Source: Astropecten irregularis (lineage: Eukaryota > Echinodermata > Asteroidea > Paxillosida > Astropectinidae). From it: 64,000 nt of DNA. Within the stretch, counting starts at the first letter, position 1; each line of letters begins with the position of its first letter. The notes under the pieces were generated by a model. The model saw nothing but the letters and a program-made list of their open reading frames with translations, was not told where the DNA came from and did no database searches. The stretch is from assembly GCA_963971285.1 (NCBI GenBank), contig OZ020244.1, forward strand, positions 12,214,001 to 12,278,000. Direction: 5' to 3'. The translations under genes and the position numbers were made by a program. Positions 1-7,094 of this stretch are shown here, one piece after another.

Positions 1-828
1 TGTTAACAATCTGTAATTGGTTATCAGATTTTCAAATCTAAAAAGGCCATTCTAGATTTCTCCAACCTATGGTAAATGCTGTGCCTTTGTTAAATCATGT
101 TTTCTTATTGGTTCTAAAAAAACACTTGTTCATAATGATTCTAGATTTTACAAGTGCCAGAAAAAATGTTGATAAAACTTTTCCAATTCTGTCCTTACTA
201 TAGAGACACAAACAACACCACCTGTCCACAATTTGTACTTGCATGGTTATTATCTGGTCAATCTAAAGGGCATTTCTAAATTCCTCTGACCCAGGGTACA
301 TGCAATAAATGTTTATGACAATTTTCCTTGTTTTGTTTTAAAAAAGCAACAAAAAGCACCACTTGTTAACAATTTGTACTGGGTAATTAAAATCTTAGCT
401 GCAATCGAGAGGGCCAATCTTGATTTCTCTCACTCGAGGTAAGTGCCACAAAAATGTTGATGAAACTTGAATTTGAATTTTTGAACAGCACGATCTGTTC
501 ATAATTTTGTACTTGGTTATCAGCTTTTCAGTCTCATGGTCAATCTAGATTCCTGTTCGCAATGTTTGCTTGGTTATCAGTTTTTCAAATCTTAGATTCC
601 AACATTTGTTTTCGTAAAAATACAAACACAAACAGCAAGAAGCTACTAATTTGTACTTGGTTATCCAAGTGTCATATCTTAAGGCCATTCTAAATATCCT
701 CCAACCAATGGAAATGCCAGATAAAAGGCGATGAATTTTTAATTGTTTTGTTCTTGAAATACAAGAAAAAGGATGTGTTTACAGTATTGTTCACAGTTTG
801 TACTGGGTTTTTGCTTTCCAAATATAAA
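1..828. repeat. Degenerate AT-rich tandem repeats, ~110-145 bp unit
   Basis: A loose consensus recurs: a CACAATTTGTACTTGG-like start, GGTTATCAG, TTTTCAAATCT, GGCCATTCTAGATTCC, a CAACC..GGTAAATGCC-like stretch and ATGTTGATAAAACTT. GGTTATCAG-like blocks appear near 19, 245, 375, 512, 571, 657 and 803, so the spacing is irregular and some units are partial. Frames are short and stop-rich, and I see no exon here. This looks like an old minisatellite-like block downstream of the minus-strand gene described below. Confidence 0.7.
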
Positions 829-883
829 GGGCCATTCTAGACTCCACTCAACTAAAGTAAGTGCCATAAAAACGTTGATAAAC
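829..883. repeat. 55-bp direct repeat, left copy
   Basis: These 55 bases, starting GGGCCATTCTAG and ending GTTGATAAAC, recur without mismatch at 1194-1248. The two copies bracket the 310-bp segment 884-1193 that carries a stray terminal exon. Fifty-five bases is far longer than the usual target-site duplication of a transposon, so a local duplication or template-switch event fits better. Confidence 0.85.
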
Positions 884-977
884 AAGTAATCATCTTGAAG
901 GGAACATTCATAATGTGCATGGTGACTTAAACACACAAACAAAAAACTAGAGTGGAGGTTGCACTGTTACCCTGTTC

Positions 978-983
978 TTTATT
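978..983 (-). promoter_or_regulatory. Poly(A) signal AATAAA in the exon copy
   Basis: The minus strand reads AAATAAAG, so AATAAA overlaps the TAA stop at 979-981. A G/T-rich stretch follows about 35-50 bases downstream, which is the usual arrangement for cleavage and polyadenylation. The same arrangement occurs in the other copy. Confidence 0.55.
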
Positions 984-1190
984 TGCTTTTGTCTCGTTTC
1001 ACTTGTGTCAGAATAGTCTTCACTTTATACTTAATGTCTTTCCACGAACGTGTGCAAAGCACTGAACCTGCCGATTGCTTGCATGCCTCACAGTCTGATT
1101 TCCCTGGTATCTTTTCCATTCTGATAAAAGAATGCAGCTCTCTCCATACGGCCCTTGTTTCCTCTTTTGTCCATGGTTGTCTTTGCCTTT
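979..1190 (-). pseudogene. Second copy of the Myb/SANT-like terminal exon
   Basis: Read on the minus strand, this encodes the same C-terminal domain as the exon at 2092-2309. It has RQPWTKEE near the start, a PGKSDCEAC motif and RSWKDIKYKV, and it ends KRDKSK-stop. Homology spans 884-1189 against 1997-2302 at an offset of 1,113 bp. The upstream bases differ: the good acceptor of the other copy is absent. A CCCTAG immediately before the exon would still give the correct phase (G|AA, Glu), but it follows purine-rich sequence and is a weak acceptor. The AATAAA signal over the stop codon is kept. I read this as a duplicated exon inserted downstream of the gene. It could be used as an alternative last exon, but transcription is not shown by the sequence. 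Confidence 0.6.
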
Positions 1191-1193
1191 CTA

Positions 1194-1248
1194 GGGCCAT
1201 TCTAGACTCCACTCAACTAAAGTAAGTGCCATAAAAACGTTGATAAAC
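1194..1248. repeat. 55-bp direct repeat, right copy
   Basis: Identical to 829-883. Together they mark the borders of the inserted segment 884-1193. The right copy continues into ordinary degenerate repeat sequence. Confidence 0.85.
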
Positions 1249-1996
1249 CTTAACTTTTTTAAATACAACATAAAAAGCAACAACTGTTAACAATCTGTAA
1301 TTGGTTATCAGATTTTCAAATCTAAAAAGGCCATTCTAGATTTCTCCAACCTATGGTAAATGCTGTGCCTTTGTTAAATCATGTTTTCTTATTGGTTCTA
1401 AAAAAAGACTTGTTCATAATGATTCTAGATTTTACAAGTGCCAGAAAAAATGTTGATAAAACTTTTCCAATTCTGTCCTTACTATAGAGACACAAACAAC
1501 ACTACCTGTCCACAATTTGTACTTGCATGGTTATTATCTGGTCAATCTAAAGGGCATTTCTAAATTCCTCTGACCCAGGGTACATGCCATAAATGTTTAT
1601 GACAATTTTCCTTTTTTGTTTTAAAAAAGCAACAAAAAGCACCACTTGTTCACAATTTGTACTGGGTAATTAAAATCTTAGCTGCAATCGAGAGGGCCAA
1701 TCTTGATTTCTCTCACTCAAGGTAAGTGCCACAAAAATGTTGATGAAACTTGAATTTGAATTTTTGAACAGCACGATCTGCTCACAATTTTGTACTTGGT
1801 TATCAGCTTTTCAAATCTACAAGCCCATTCTAGATTCCTCTCAACCAAGATAAATGCTATTAAAATGTTGATAAAACTTAAAGGCCATTCTAAATTCCTA
1901 TCACCCAGAGTATTGTATATAAAACTTTAACCAGTTTTCTTAAAATAAAACAACTCAAAAAGGTGAACTGTTCATAATTTGTACTTGGCTATCAGC
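1249..1996. repeat. Degenerate AT-rich repeats, continuation
   Basis: This has the same loose units as 1-828, including the duplicated block at 1285-1818 and further fragments of GGCCATTCTA...CAACC and ATGTTGATAAAACTTAA up to about 1,990. No gene is seen. Confidence 0.65.
1285..1818. repeat. Duplicate of positions 1-535
   Basis: The stretch from TGTTAACAATCTGTAATTGG onward repeats bases 1-535 almost base for base at an offset of 1,284 bp. Differences are few; for example AAAACACTTG becomes AAAAGACTTG and TGCAATAAATG becomes TGCCATAAATG. It is therefore a recent segmental duplication superimposed on the older degenerate repeats. After about 1,818 the copies diverge and the second lacks the equivalent of much of 540-830. 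Confidence 0.8.
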
Positions 1997-2090
1997 AAGT
2001 AATCATCTTGAAGGGAACATTCATAATGTGCATGGTGACTTAAACACACAAACAAAAAACTAGAGTGGAGGTTGCACTGTTACCCTGTTC

Positions 2091-2096
2091 TTTATT
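2091..2096 (-). promoter_or_regulatory. Poly(A) signal AATAAA overlapping the stop codon
   Basis: The minus strand reads AGCAAATAAAGAAC: the TAA stop (2092-2094) lies inside AATAAA. A G/T-rich tract (TTTTTTGTTTGTGTGTTT) lies about 35-50 bases downstream, so cleavage is expected between them. The 3' UTR would be only about 15-30 bases. Confidence 0.6.
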
Positions 2097-2309
2097 TGCT
2101 TTTGTCTCGTTTCACTTGTGTCAGAATAGTCTTCACTTTATACTTAATGTCTTTCCACGAACGTGTGCAAAGCACTGAACCTGCCGATTGCTTGCATGCC
2201 TCACAGTCTGATTTCCCTGGTATCTTTTCCATTCTGATAAAAGAATGCAGCTCTCTCCATACGGCCCTTGTTTCCTCTTTTGTCCATGGTTGTCTTTGCC
2301 TTGGGTTGT
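2092..2309 (-). CDS. Terminal coding exon, Myb/SANT-like C-terminal domain
   Basis: This is the last exon of a minus-strand gene: 72 codons including the stop, after a split first codon. The acceptor is strong: a T-rich tract, then GCTTTATAG directly before ACAACCCAAGG. The exon starts in phase 1, so a G from the preceding exon completes GAC (Asp). The protein opens with basic residues and RQPWTKEETRAVWREL, which looks like the first helices of a Myb/SANT-type helix-turn-helix. It continues with PGKSDCEAC, a second Cys (VLCTRSW), WKDIKYKV, and a lysine-rich end KRDKSK. I recall similar C-terminal domains (PW..EE..AV, PGK.DC..C, R.WKDIKY) in large uncharacterised families of fish and marine invertebrates, but cannot name the family. 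DNA binding is inferred from the fold type only. AATAAA overlaps the stop. A second copy of the exon lies at 979-1190. Confidence 0.7.
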
Positions 2310-2333
2310 CTATAAAGCAACAATTAAAAAAAG

Positions 2334-2446
2334 CATGAATATTAAATGATTTTTGGTTGGGGAAATATATAATATGCAAATTAGGCTTGCCCTTCACCGA
2401 CGTGGATGAGTACTGTATACATCTAATATATCATTTAATATTCATG
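2334..2446. repeat. 17-bp inverted repeat around the left arm of the palindromic element
   Basis: CATGAATATTAAATGAT at 2334-2350 is matched by its exact reverse complement at 2430-2446. The left 51-bp arm of the larger palindromic element lies between them, so two inverted structures are interleaved. The arms may be remnants of an earlier insertion or of template switching. Confidence 0.6.
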
Positions 2447-2660
2447 ATTTATTGCGGTCCCAGCCGCGACATTGGATTCGATTCACCCTGCAGACCCCAG
2501 CTAGCTCGGTGGCCCAGCAGGTAAGGCATCTGCACTAGTAGGCAGGTCGTGGGTTCGAATCCCACCTGAGCAAGCATGTGATTTGTTCACGTGCTCTCAA
2601 AAGCACTGAGTATACAGTGCTCATCCACGTCGGTGAAGGGCAAGCCTAATTTGCATATTA
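2370..2660. mobile_element. 291-bp palindromic element with tRNA-like core
   Basis: The ends form a 51-bp inverted repeat (2370-2420 with 2610-2660) with one mismatch, T at 2411 against G at 2618 where C-G pairing is expected. The 189-bp centre holds a tRNA-like sequence with Pol III A and B box matches. I see no transposase and no clear target-site duplication (flanks GGAAATATA and AAAAAAGGATC). It lies in the last intron of the minus-strand gene. It may be a non-autonomous inverted-repeat element that captured a tRNA-type SINE head, or a foldback SINE. The structure is seen; the class is inference. Confidence 0.6.
2504..2572 (+). tRNA. tRNA-like sequence, probably SINE head or tRNA pseudogene
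   Basis: The B box GGTTCGAATCC is at 2552-2562 inside a perfect 5-bp T stem (GTGGG/CCCAC) with a 7-base loop. An A-box-like TGGCCCAGCAGG is at 2510-2521. The ends can pair as GCTCGG with CCTGAGC, with one wobble. The anticodon arm is poor: CTGC/GCAG leaves an 8-base loop and no clean anticodon position, and the total length of 69 is short. It therefore looks like a degenerate tRNA-derived Pol III promoter unit rather than a functional tRNA. Its position at the centre of a palindrome supports a mobile origin. Confidence 0.45.
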
Positions 2661-2854
2661 AAAAAAGGATCTTCTTTAACTGGAAACGAAACAGACGATG
2701 TTGCTTTTGGCATCATGCATAAACAAAGAAGCATTGTCAGCACTCAGAGTTACATAGAATTAAATGAGTGAGTTAAAGAGGTAAGACCTTTTGGCATAAT
2801 GTAATAATAATTTAAACCAAATTTAAAATGAGATGTTCAAAATATTAAACAAAC
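2661..2854. other. Intron remainder, nothing recognised
   Basis: This is AT-rich sequence between the palindromic element and the first 135-bp exon copy. I see no repeat structure, RNA gene or convincing exon in it. It is part of the 545-bp intron 2310-2854. Confidence 0.5.
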
Positions 2855-2989
2855 CCAAAGATTCTTGTCTCTGGCTGTCTTTTGCTGCTCTCTGTTGATG
2901 TGGCTGCTGGACTGAACATGACTCCTTGACTCCACAGGACGTCTTGGGAATTTTCTTTGGAGGATGTGGTGACGAGCTGCTGGAGGAAG
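2855..2989 (-). CDS. 135-bp internal exon, copy 1 (3'-most), Ser/Pro/Lys-rich linker
   Basis: On the minus strand the acceptor is a T-rich run ending TTTTTTAG before CTTCCTCC, and the donor is CTTTGG|GTTTGT (moderate, with G at +5). The exon is exactly 45 codons and starts and ends in phase 1, so it can be skipped or repeated without a frameshift. It fits in phase with both the upstream exon at 5134-5187 and the terminal exon. The peptide is a run of serines, PHPPKKIPK, then SC.VKESCSVQQPHQQ and a basic RDSQRQESLG-like end. PPKKIPK could be a nuclear localisation signal. This copy has Thr where the others have Lys after KIPK, and Lys for Arg near the end. It is not a domain I recognise; a disordered linker is likely. 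Confidence 0.6.
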
Positions 2990-3100
2990 CTAAAAAATTA
3001 ATGGATAATTTGTTGTGTTTTTTTATGGCTGGTCAATGGTAATAACAATTGGATGACTCGAAGTGATTCTTACATTCAATAGGGTCAAAATAATGCTAAG

Positions 3101-3690
3101 CCAAAGCAGAGCAGAGCAGAGTAGGGTCAAAATAATGCAAAGCAGAGCAGAGCAGAGCAGAGTAGGGTCAAAATAATGCAAAGCAGAGCAGAGCAGAGTA
3201 GGATCAAAATAATACAAAGTCAGAGCAGAGCAAAGCAGAGCAGAGCAGAGCATAGCAGATCAGAGCAGGGCAGAGTATAGGATCAAAATAATGCAAAGTC
3301 AGAGCAGAGCAAAGCAGAGCAGAGCAGAGCAGAGCAGAGTAGGGTCAAAATAATGCAAAGTCAGAGCAAAGCAGAGCAGAGCAAAGCAGAGCAGAGTATA
3401 GGATCAAAATAATGCAAAGTCAGAGCAGAGCAGAGCAGAGCAGAGCAGAGCAGAGCAGAGCAGAGTAGGGTCAAAATAATGCAAAGCAGAGCAGAGCAGA
3501 GTATAGGATCAAAATAATGCAAAGTCAGAGCAGAGCAGAGCAGAGCAGAGCAGAGCAGAGTAGGATAAAATAATGCAAAGTCAGAGCTGAGCAAAGCAGA
3601 GCAGAGCAGATCAGAGCAGTGCAGAGCAGAGCAGTGCAGGGCAGAGCAGAGCAGAGTAGAGCAAAGCAGAGCAGAGCAGAGTAGGGTCAA
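3101..3690. repeat. AGAGC pentamer minisatellite with TAGGGTCAAAATAATGCAAAG interruptions
   Basis: Runs of GCAGA/AGAGC pentamers are separated by a spacer of about 20 bases (TAGGGTCAAAATAATGCAAA). Long open frames of Leu-Leu-Cys-Ser-Ala type on the minus strand, and Ala-Glu-Gln-Ser-Arg type on the plus strand, are just translations of the pentamer. In the gene's sense this is a pyrimidine-rich (GCTCT) intronic tract within the intron 2990-3781. Confidence 0.9.
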
Positions 3691-3781
3691 AACCATTCAA
3701 ATATTGACGGGGAAAATTATCATGTAGTTAAAAAAAAAATTATCCCCCCAAAAGTGGAGATGTTCAAAATATCAAACAAAC

Positions 3782-3916
3782 CCAAAGATTCTTGTCTCTG
3801 GCTGTCTCTTGCTGCTCTCAGTTGATGTGGCTGCTGGACTGAACATGACTCCTTGACTCCACAGGACTTCTTGGGAATTTTCTTTGGAGGATGTGGTGAC
3901 GAGCTGCTGGAGGAAG
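3782..3916 (-). CDS. 135-bp internal exon, copy 2
   Basis: It has the same length, phase (1-1) and splice-site context as the copy at 2855-2989: TTATTTTTTAG before the exon and GG|GTTTGT after. The peptide has the serine run, PHPPKKIPKKSCGVKE, and QQRAARDSQRQESLG. Another frame is open through the exon, but only the phase-1 frame joins correctly to both neighbours and stays open in all three copies without a stop. Confidence 0.6.
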
Positions 3917-4028
3917 CTAAAAAATAAATGGATAATTTGTTGTGTTTTTTTATGGCTGGTCAATGGTAATAACAATTGGATGACTTGAAGTGATTCTTAC
4001 ATTCAATAGGGTCAAAATAATGCTAAGC

Positions 4029-4154
4029 CAAAGCAGAGCAGAGCAGAGCAGAGCAGAGCAGAGTAGGGTCAAAATAATGCAAAGCAGAGCAGAGCAGAGT
4101 ATAGGATCAAAATAATGCAAAGTCAGAGCAGAGCAAAGCAGAGCAGAGCAGAGC
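4029..4154. repeat. AGAGC pentamer minisatellite, part interrupted by a MITE
   Basis: Same pentamer and spacer pattern as 3101-3690. It is cut by the MITE at 4155-4396 and resumes at 4397. Confidence 0.85.
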
Positions 4155-4396
4155 TGGGGCCAATTTCATAAAGCTGTATAAGCATAAACATTTTGCTTAG
4201 CACAAAAGAACCTGTTTTATAAAAGTTTGTTACCAGCCAAAATGTCATGTGATTTATATTGCATGTGACTGGTATTTAGCTGTTGTTTGCTCAGCATAAT
4301 TATCACACACAATGTTGGCTGATAACCTAGTTCTCAGCAAGGTTTTTTGTGCTAAGCAATTTTTTGTGCTTAAACAGCTTCTTGAAATTGGCCCCA
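4155..4396. mobile_element. 242-bp MITE-like element with ~53-bp terminal inverted repeats
   Basis: The left end TGGGGCCAATTTCATAAAGC (4155-4207 for the whole arm) pairs with the right arm 4343-4396, which ends GAAATTGGCCCCA. The arms are imperfect but share GCTTAGCACAAAA and the GGGGCCAATTTCA tip. There is no coding capacity. The insertion sits inside an AGAGC minisatellite, so the possible duplication GAGC on both sides cannot be told from the repeat itself. Elements with this tip are, as I recall, common in marine invertebrate genomes. Confidence 0.75.
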
Positions 4397-4640
4397 GAGC
4401 AGAGAAGGGTCAAAATAATGCAAAGCCAGAGCAGAGCAGAGCAGTATGGTCAAAAATAATGCGAAGCCACAGGGCAGTGCAGAGCAGAGCAGTGCAGAGC
4501 AGAGCAGTGCAGTGCAGAGCAGAGCAGTGCAGGGCAGAGCAGAGCAAAGCAGAGTAGGGTCAAAATAATGCAAAGTCAGATCAGAGCAGAGCAGTGCAGA
4601 GCAGAGCAGTGCAGTGCAGGGCAGAGCACAGTAGGGTCAA
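4397..4640. repeat. AGAGC/AGTGC minisatellite, right part
   Basis: This continues the interrupted minisatellite with a higher share of AGTGC variants (GCAGTGCAG) and the same TAGGGTCAAAATAATGC spacer. It lies within the intron 3917-4730. Confidence 0.85.
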
Positions 4641-4730
4641 AACCATTCAAATATTTATGGGAAAAATAATCATGTAGTTAAAAAAAAAATTATCCCCCAA
4701 AATTGAAGATGTTCAAAATATTAAACAAAC

Positions 4731-4865
4731 CCAAAGATTCTTGTCTCTGGCTGTCTCTTGATGCTCTCTGTTGATGTGGCTGCTGGACTGAACATGACTC
4801 CTTGACTCTACAGGACTTCTTGGGAATTTTCTTTGGAGGATGTGGTGACGAGCTGCTGGAGGAAG
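4731..4865 (-). CDS. 135-bp internal exon, copy 3 (5'-most of the three)
   Basis: Exactly 135 bp, phase 1 at both ends, with an acceptor in TTATTTTTAG before CTTCC and a donor GG|GTTTGT. A C-to-T change relative to the other copies gives Arg for Gly in the phase-1 frame (SCRVKE), whereas it would make a TAG stop in the alternative frame. This favours the phase-1 reading. It lies 268 bp downstream (in transcript order) of the acidic exon at 5134-5187. Confidence 0.6.
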
Positions 4866-4975
4866 CTAAAAATAATGGATAATTTGTTGTGTTTTTTAAT
4901 GGCTGGTCAATGGAAATAACAATTGGATGACTCGAAGTGATTCTTACATTCAATAGGGTCAAAATAATGCAAAAT

Positions 4976-5128
4976 CAGAGCAGAGCAGAGCAGAGCAGAG
5001 CAGAGCAGAGCAAAGCAGAGCAGAGTAGGGTCAAAATAATGCAAAGCCAGAGCAGAGCAAAGCAGAGCAGAGCAGAGCAGAGTAGGGTCAAAATAATGCA
5101 GAGCCAGAGCAGAGCAAAGCAGAGCAGA
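4976..5128. repeat. AGAGC pentamer minisatellite next to exon 5134-5187
   Basis: This is the shortest of the pentamer arrays, with two TAGGGTCAAAATAATGCA spacers. It ends five bases from the donor of the acidic exon, so the intron begins almost directly with the GCTCT-rich tract. Confidence 0.85.
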
Positions 5129-5133
5129 CTAAC

Positions 5134-5187
5134 CTTCTGGTTCATCGTCATCATCAATGTCAGAATCAATATGTGGAACATATATTT
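5134..5187 (-). CDS. 54-bp acidic internal exon
   Basis: The acceptor TTATTGGTTTGTTCTCAG and donor GAAG|GTTAGT are both good matches to consensus. The 18-codon exon is phase 1 at both ends and encodes EIYVPHIDSDIDDDDEPE, followed by a split codon beginning with G. An acidic stretch before a basic linker and a Myb/SANT-like domain is a sensible nuclear-protein layout. It is the 5'-most exon of the gene that I can see. The upstream exon would lie at higher coordinates, but none was found with confidence up to 9.4 kb or in the array. Spliced with the three 135-bp exons and the last exon, it gives 225 in-frame residues ending at the stop. Confidence 0.65.
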
Positions 5188-5339
5188 CTGAGAACAAACC
5201 AATAAAAAAAGCTAGAAGTTTATGGCTGTTTGAAAAAGCACATAAGGCTTTTTCTGCATGTGATATAAATTGCTTGTCATTCAGAATTGTGTCATCAGAA
5301 AGACCTTCCCTAACATTGACATTTGGCGAAATAATAATG

Positions 5340-5985
5340 ATCGTAGCTTTTACCACTTTTTAATGACAATTAGCTTCTTCCTGTTTGACAGGAAGTAGAG
5401 GTCACAGAGGTCAAGCAATGTGTCACAAAGAAAGATCTTGCCTAACATTGATATTTAGTGAAAGATTCATGATTTTAGCTCTTAAAACTTTTAAATGAGG
5501 AGCAATTTCCGGTTTAACCGGAAGTAGAGGTCATAGAGGTCAAACGATGTGCCACAAAGAAAGATCTTGCCTAACATTGGTATTTAGTGAAAGAATCATG
5601 ATTGTAGCTCTTACCACTTAAGAATGAGGACCAACCTCCGGTTTGACCGGAAGTAAAGGTCACCGAGGTCAAGTAATGTGTCACAAAGAAAGACCTTGCC
5701 TAACATGGACTTTTGGTGAAAGAATCATAATCCTAGCTCTTACCACTTTTAAATGAGGAGCTACATCCGGTTTGACCGGAAGTAGAGATCACAGAGGTTA
5801 ACCAATGTGTCACTTAGAAAGACCTTGCCTAGCATGTACTTTTGGTGAAAGAATCATGATCCTAGCTCTCACCACTTTTAAATGAGGAGCTTCTTCCGGT
5901 TTGACCGGAAGTAGAGGTCACAGAGGTCAACCAATGTGTCACATAGAAAGACCTTACCTATCATTGACATTTAGCGAAGGAATCA
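5340..5985. repeat. 129-bp tandem repeats in copy 1, five units
   Basis: The landmark CCGGTTTGACCGG-type palindrome falls at 129-bp steps (second G at 5383, 5512, 5641, 5770, 5899). Most units contain AGGTCA-N3-AGGTCA (for example AGGTCACAGAGGTCA), followed by GTGTCACA.AGAAAGA, CCTTGCCTA and GAATCATGAT. Units differ by several substitutions each but not in length. Confidence 0.85.
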
Positions 5986-6054
5986 ATATAATATCTCAAA
6001 CGGTTGATTTTTTGTTGATTTTTGAATATTTTGATTATAAAATTCAAATCGCTT

Positions 6055-6078
6055 GTCACGTGACACCTGATGACGTCA
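6055..6078. promoter_or_regulatory. GTCACGTGAC-N6-TGACGTCA composite, element copy 1
   Basis: A 10-bp E-box palindrome (6055-6064) and an 8-bp CRE palindrome (6071-6078) are separated by six bases. The same pair with the same spacing occurs in copies 2 and 3 and in every satellite monomer. These match known bHLH-zip (USF/MITF/TFEB type) and CREB/ATF site consensus, but binding is not shown. Confidence 0.5.
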
Positions 6079-6356
6079 TTATGATGAAAAGTTTCGGGAG
6101 ACAACTACCCTATATGGACTTCCTTCAGACCAAATTTGGTTAAGATTGACTGTTTAAAAATTTTAAAAGTGGCTCCGAGAATACCCCCGTGCTTTGTCTA
6201 TGGGTTTTTGGCGACAAGAAGAAGAAAAACTAGAGTTTATGGCTGTTTGAAACAGCACATAAGGCTTTTCCGCATATGGTATAAATTGCTTGTCAATCGG
6301 ATCGAATTGTGTCATTAGAAAGAACTTCCCTTACATTGACATTTGGCGAAAGAATC

Positions 6357-7000
6357 ATGATCAAAGCTCTTACCACTTTTAAATGACAAGCTACTTCCCG
6401 TTTGACCGGAAATAGAGGTCACAGAGGTCAAGCTATGTGTCACAAAGAAAGATCTTGCCTTACATTGATATTTAGTGAAATAATCATGATTTTAGCTCTT
6501 GCCACTTTTAAATGAGGAGCAACCCCCGGTTTGACCGGAAGTGAAGGTCACCGAGGTCAAGTTATGTCTCACAAAGAAAGATCTTGCCTAACATTGATAT
6601 TAAGTGAAAGAATCATGATCCTAGCTCTTACCACTTTTAAATGAGGAGCAACTTCCGGTATAACCGGAAGTAAAGGTCACCGAGGTCAACTTATGTATCA
6701 CAATGAAAGACCTTGCCTAATATTGACTTTTGGTAAAAGAATCATGATCCTAGCTCTTACCACTTTTAAATGAGGAGCTACTTCCGGTTTGACCGGAAGT
6801 AGAGGTCACATGGGTCAACAAATGTGTCACAAAGAAAGACCTTGCCTAACATTCACTTTTGGTGAAAGAATCATGATCGTAGCTCTTACCACTTTTAAAC
6901 GAAGAGCTACTTCCTGTTTGACCGGAATTAGAGGTCACAGAGGTCAACCAATGTGTCACATAGAAAGACCTTACCTATCATAGACATTAAGCGAAGGAAT
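6357..7000. repeat. 129-bp tandem repeats in copy 2, five units
   Basis: The palindrome landmarks fall at 6400, 6529, 6658, 6787 and 6916, all exactly 129 bp apart. AGGTCA direct repeats with 3-bp spacing are present in most units, for example AGGTCACCGAGGTCA. Confidence 0.85.
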
Positions 7001-7070
7001 CAATCTAATACTTAAACGGTTGATTTTTTGTTGATTTTTGAATATTTTGATTATTAAATTCAAATCGCTT

Positions 7071-7094
7071 GTCACGTGACACCTGATGACGTCA
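7071..7094. promoter_or_regulatory. GTCACGTGAC-N6-TGACGTCA composite, element copy 2
   Basis: E-box palindrome 7071-7080 and CRE 7087-7094, with a 6-bp gap as in the other copies. Confidence 0.5.

Larger units (their letters stand above)
2832..5133 (-). repeat. Three-fold tandem duplication of a 0.93-0.95 kb exon-plus-minisatellite module
   Basis: The same sequence of about 270 bp, starting at the ATGTTCAAAATAT(T/C)AAACAAACC-like stretch and ending at TTCAATAGGGTCAAAATAATG, occurs near 2832, 3759 and 4708. Shared bases are offset by 927 and 949 bp. Each copy is followed (in plus coordinates) by an AGAGC-type minisatellite of different length. The modules are nearly identical, so the triplication is recent. 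Each carries one 135-bp exon, and length differences come from the minisatellite and the MITE. Confidence 0.8.
5216..6233 (+). mobile_element. Dispersed repeat element, copy 1 (five internal 129-bp repeats)
   Basis: It starts at AGTTTATGGCTGTTTGAAA just after CTAG (with one extra A) and ends at the next CTAG. The order is a 5' leader of about 130 bp containing GCACATAAGG and GATATAAATTGC, five 129-bp repeats, and a 3' module of about 250 bp. The 3' module carries GTCACGTGAC, TGACGTCA, a TTTGGTTAAGATTGAC-like stretch, GTGGCTCCGAGA and a GACAAGAAGAAG tail. There is no transposase or reverse transcriptase frame, so it is non-autonomous. Three copies lie head to tail, and the boundaries are inferred from the repeated junction. 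Confidence 0.65.

Noticed and set aside
739..942. 67-codon minus-strand frame
   Set aside because: It crosses degenerate repeats, the 55-bp direct repeat and the insertion border; no exon borders or domain.
2938..2992. Possible plus-strand exon (ACAG|GACTTCTTGGG type, peptide FLGIFFGGCGDELLEEA)
   Set aside because: It has a reasonable acceptor look but no donor or partner exon. The minus-strand exon in the same place has matched phase, length and neighbours in all three copies.
3023..3696. Long minus-strand open frames rich in Leu-Cys-Ser-Ala
   Set aside because: They are translations of the AGAGC pentamer minisatellite; a 5-bp repeat keeps frames open without coding.
4312..4557. Plus-strand open frame running from the MITE into the pentamer array
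   Set aside because: It spans two unrelated repeats and ends in pentamer translation; no domain or splice context.
5901..6143. 80-codon frame across the last 129-bp repeat and 3' module
   Set aside because: It joins repeat and module sequence without a start context or domain and is not intact in the other element copies.
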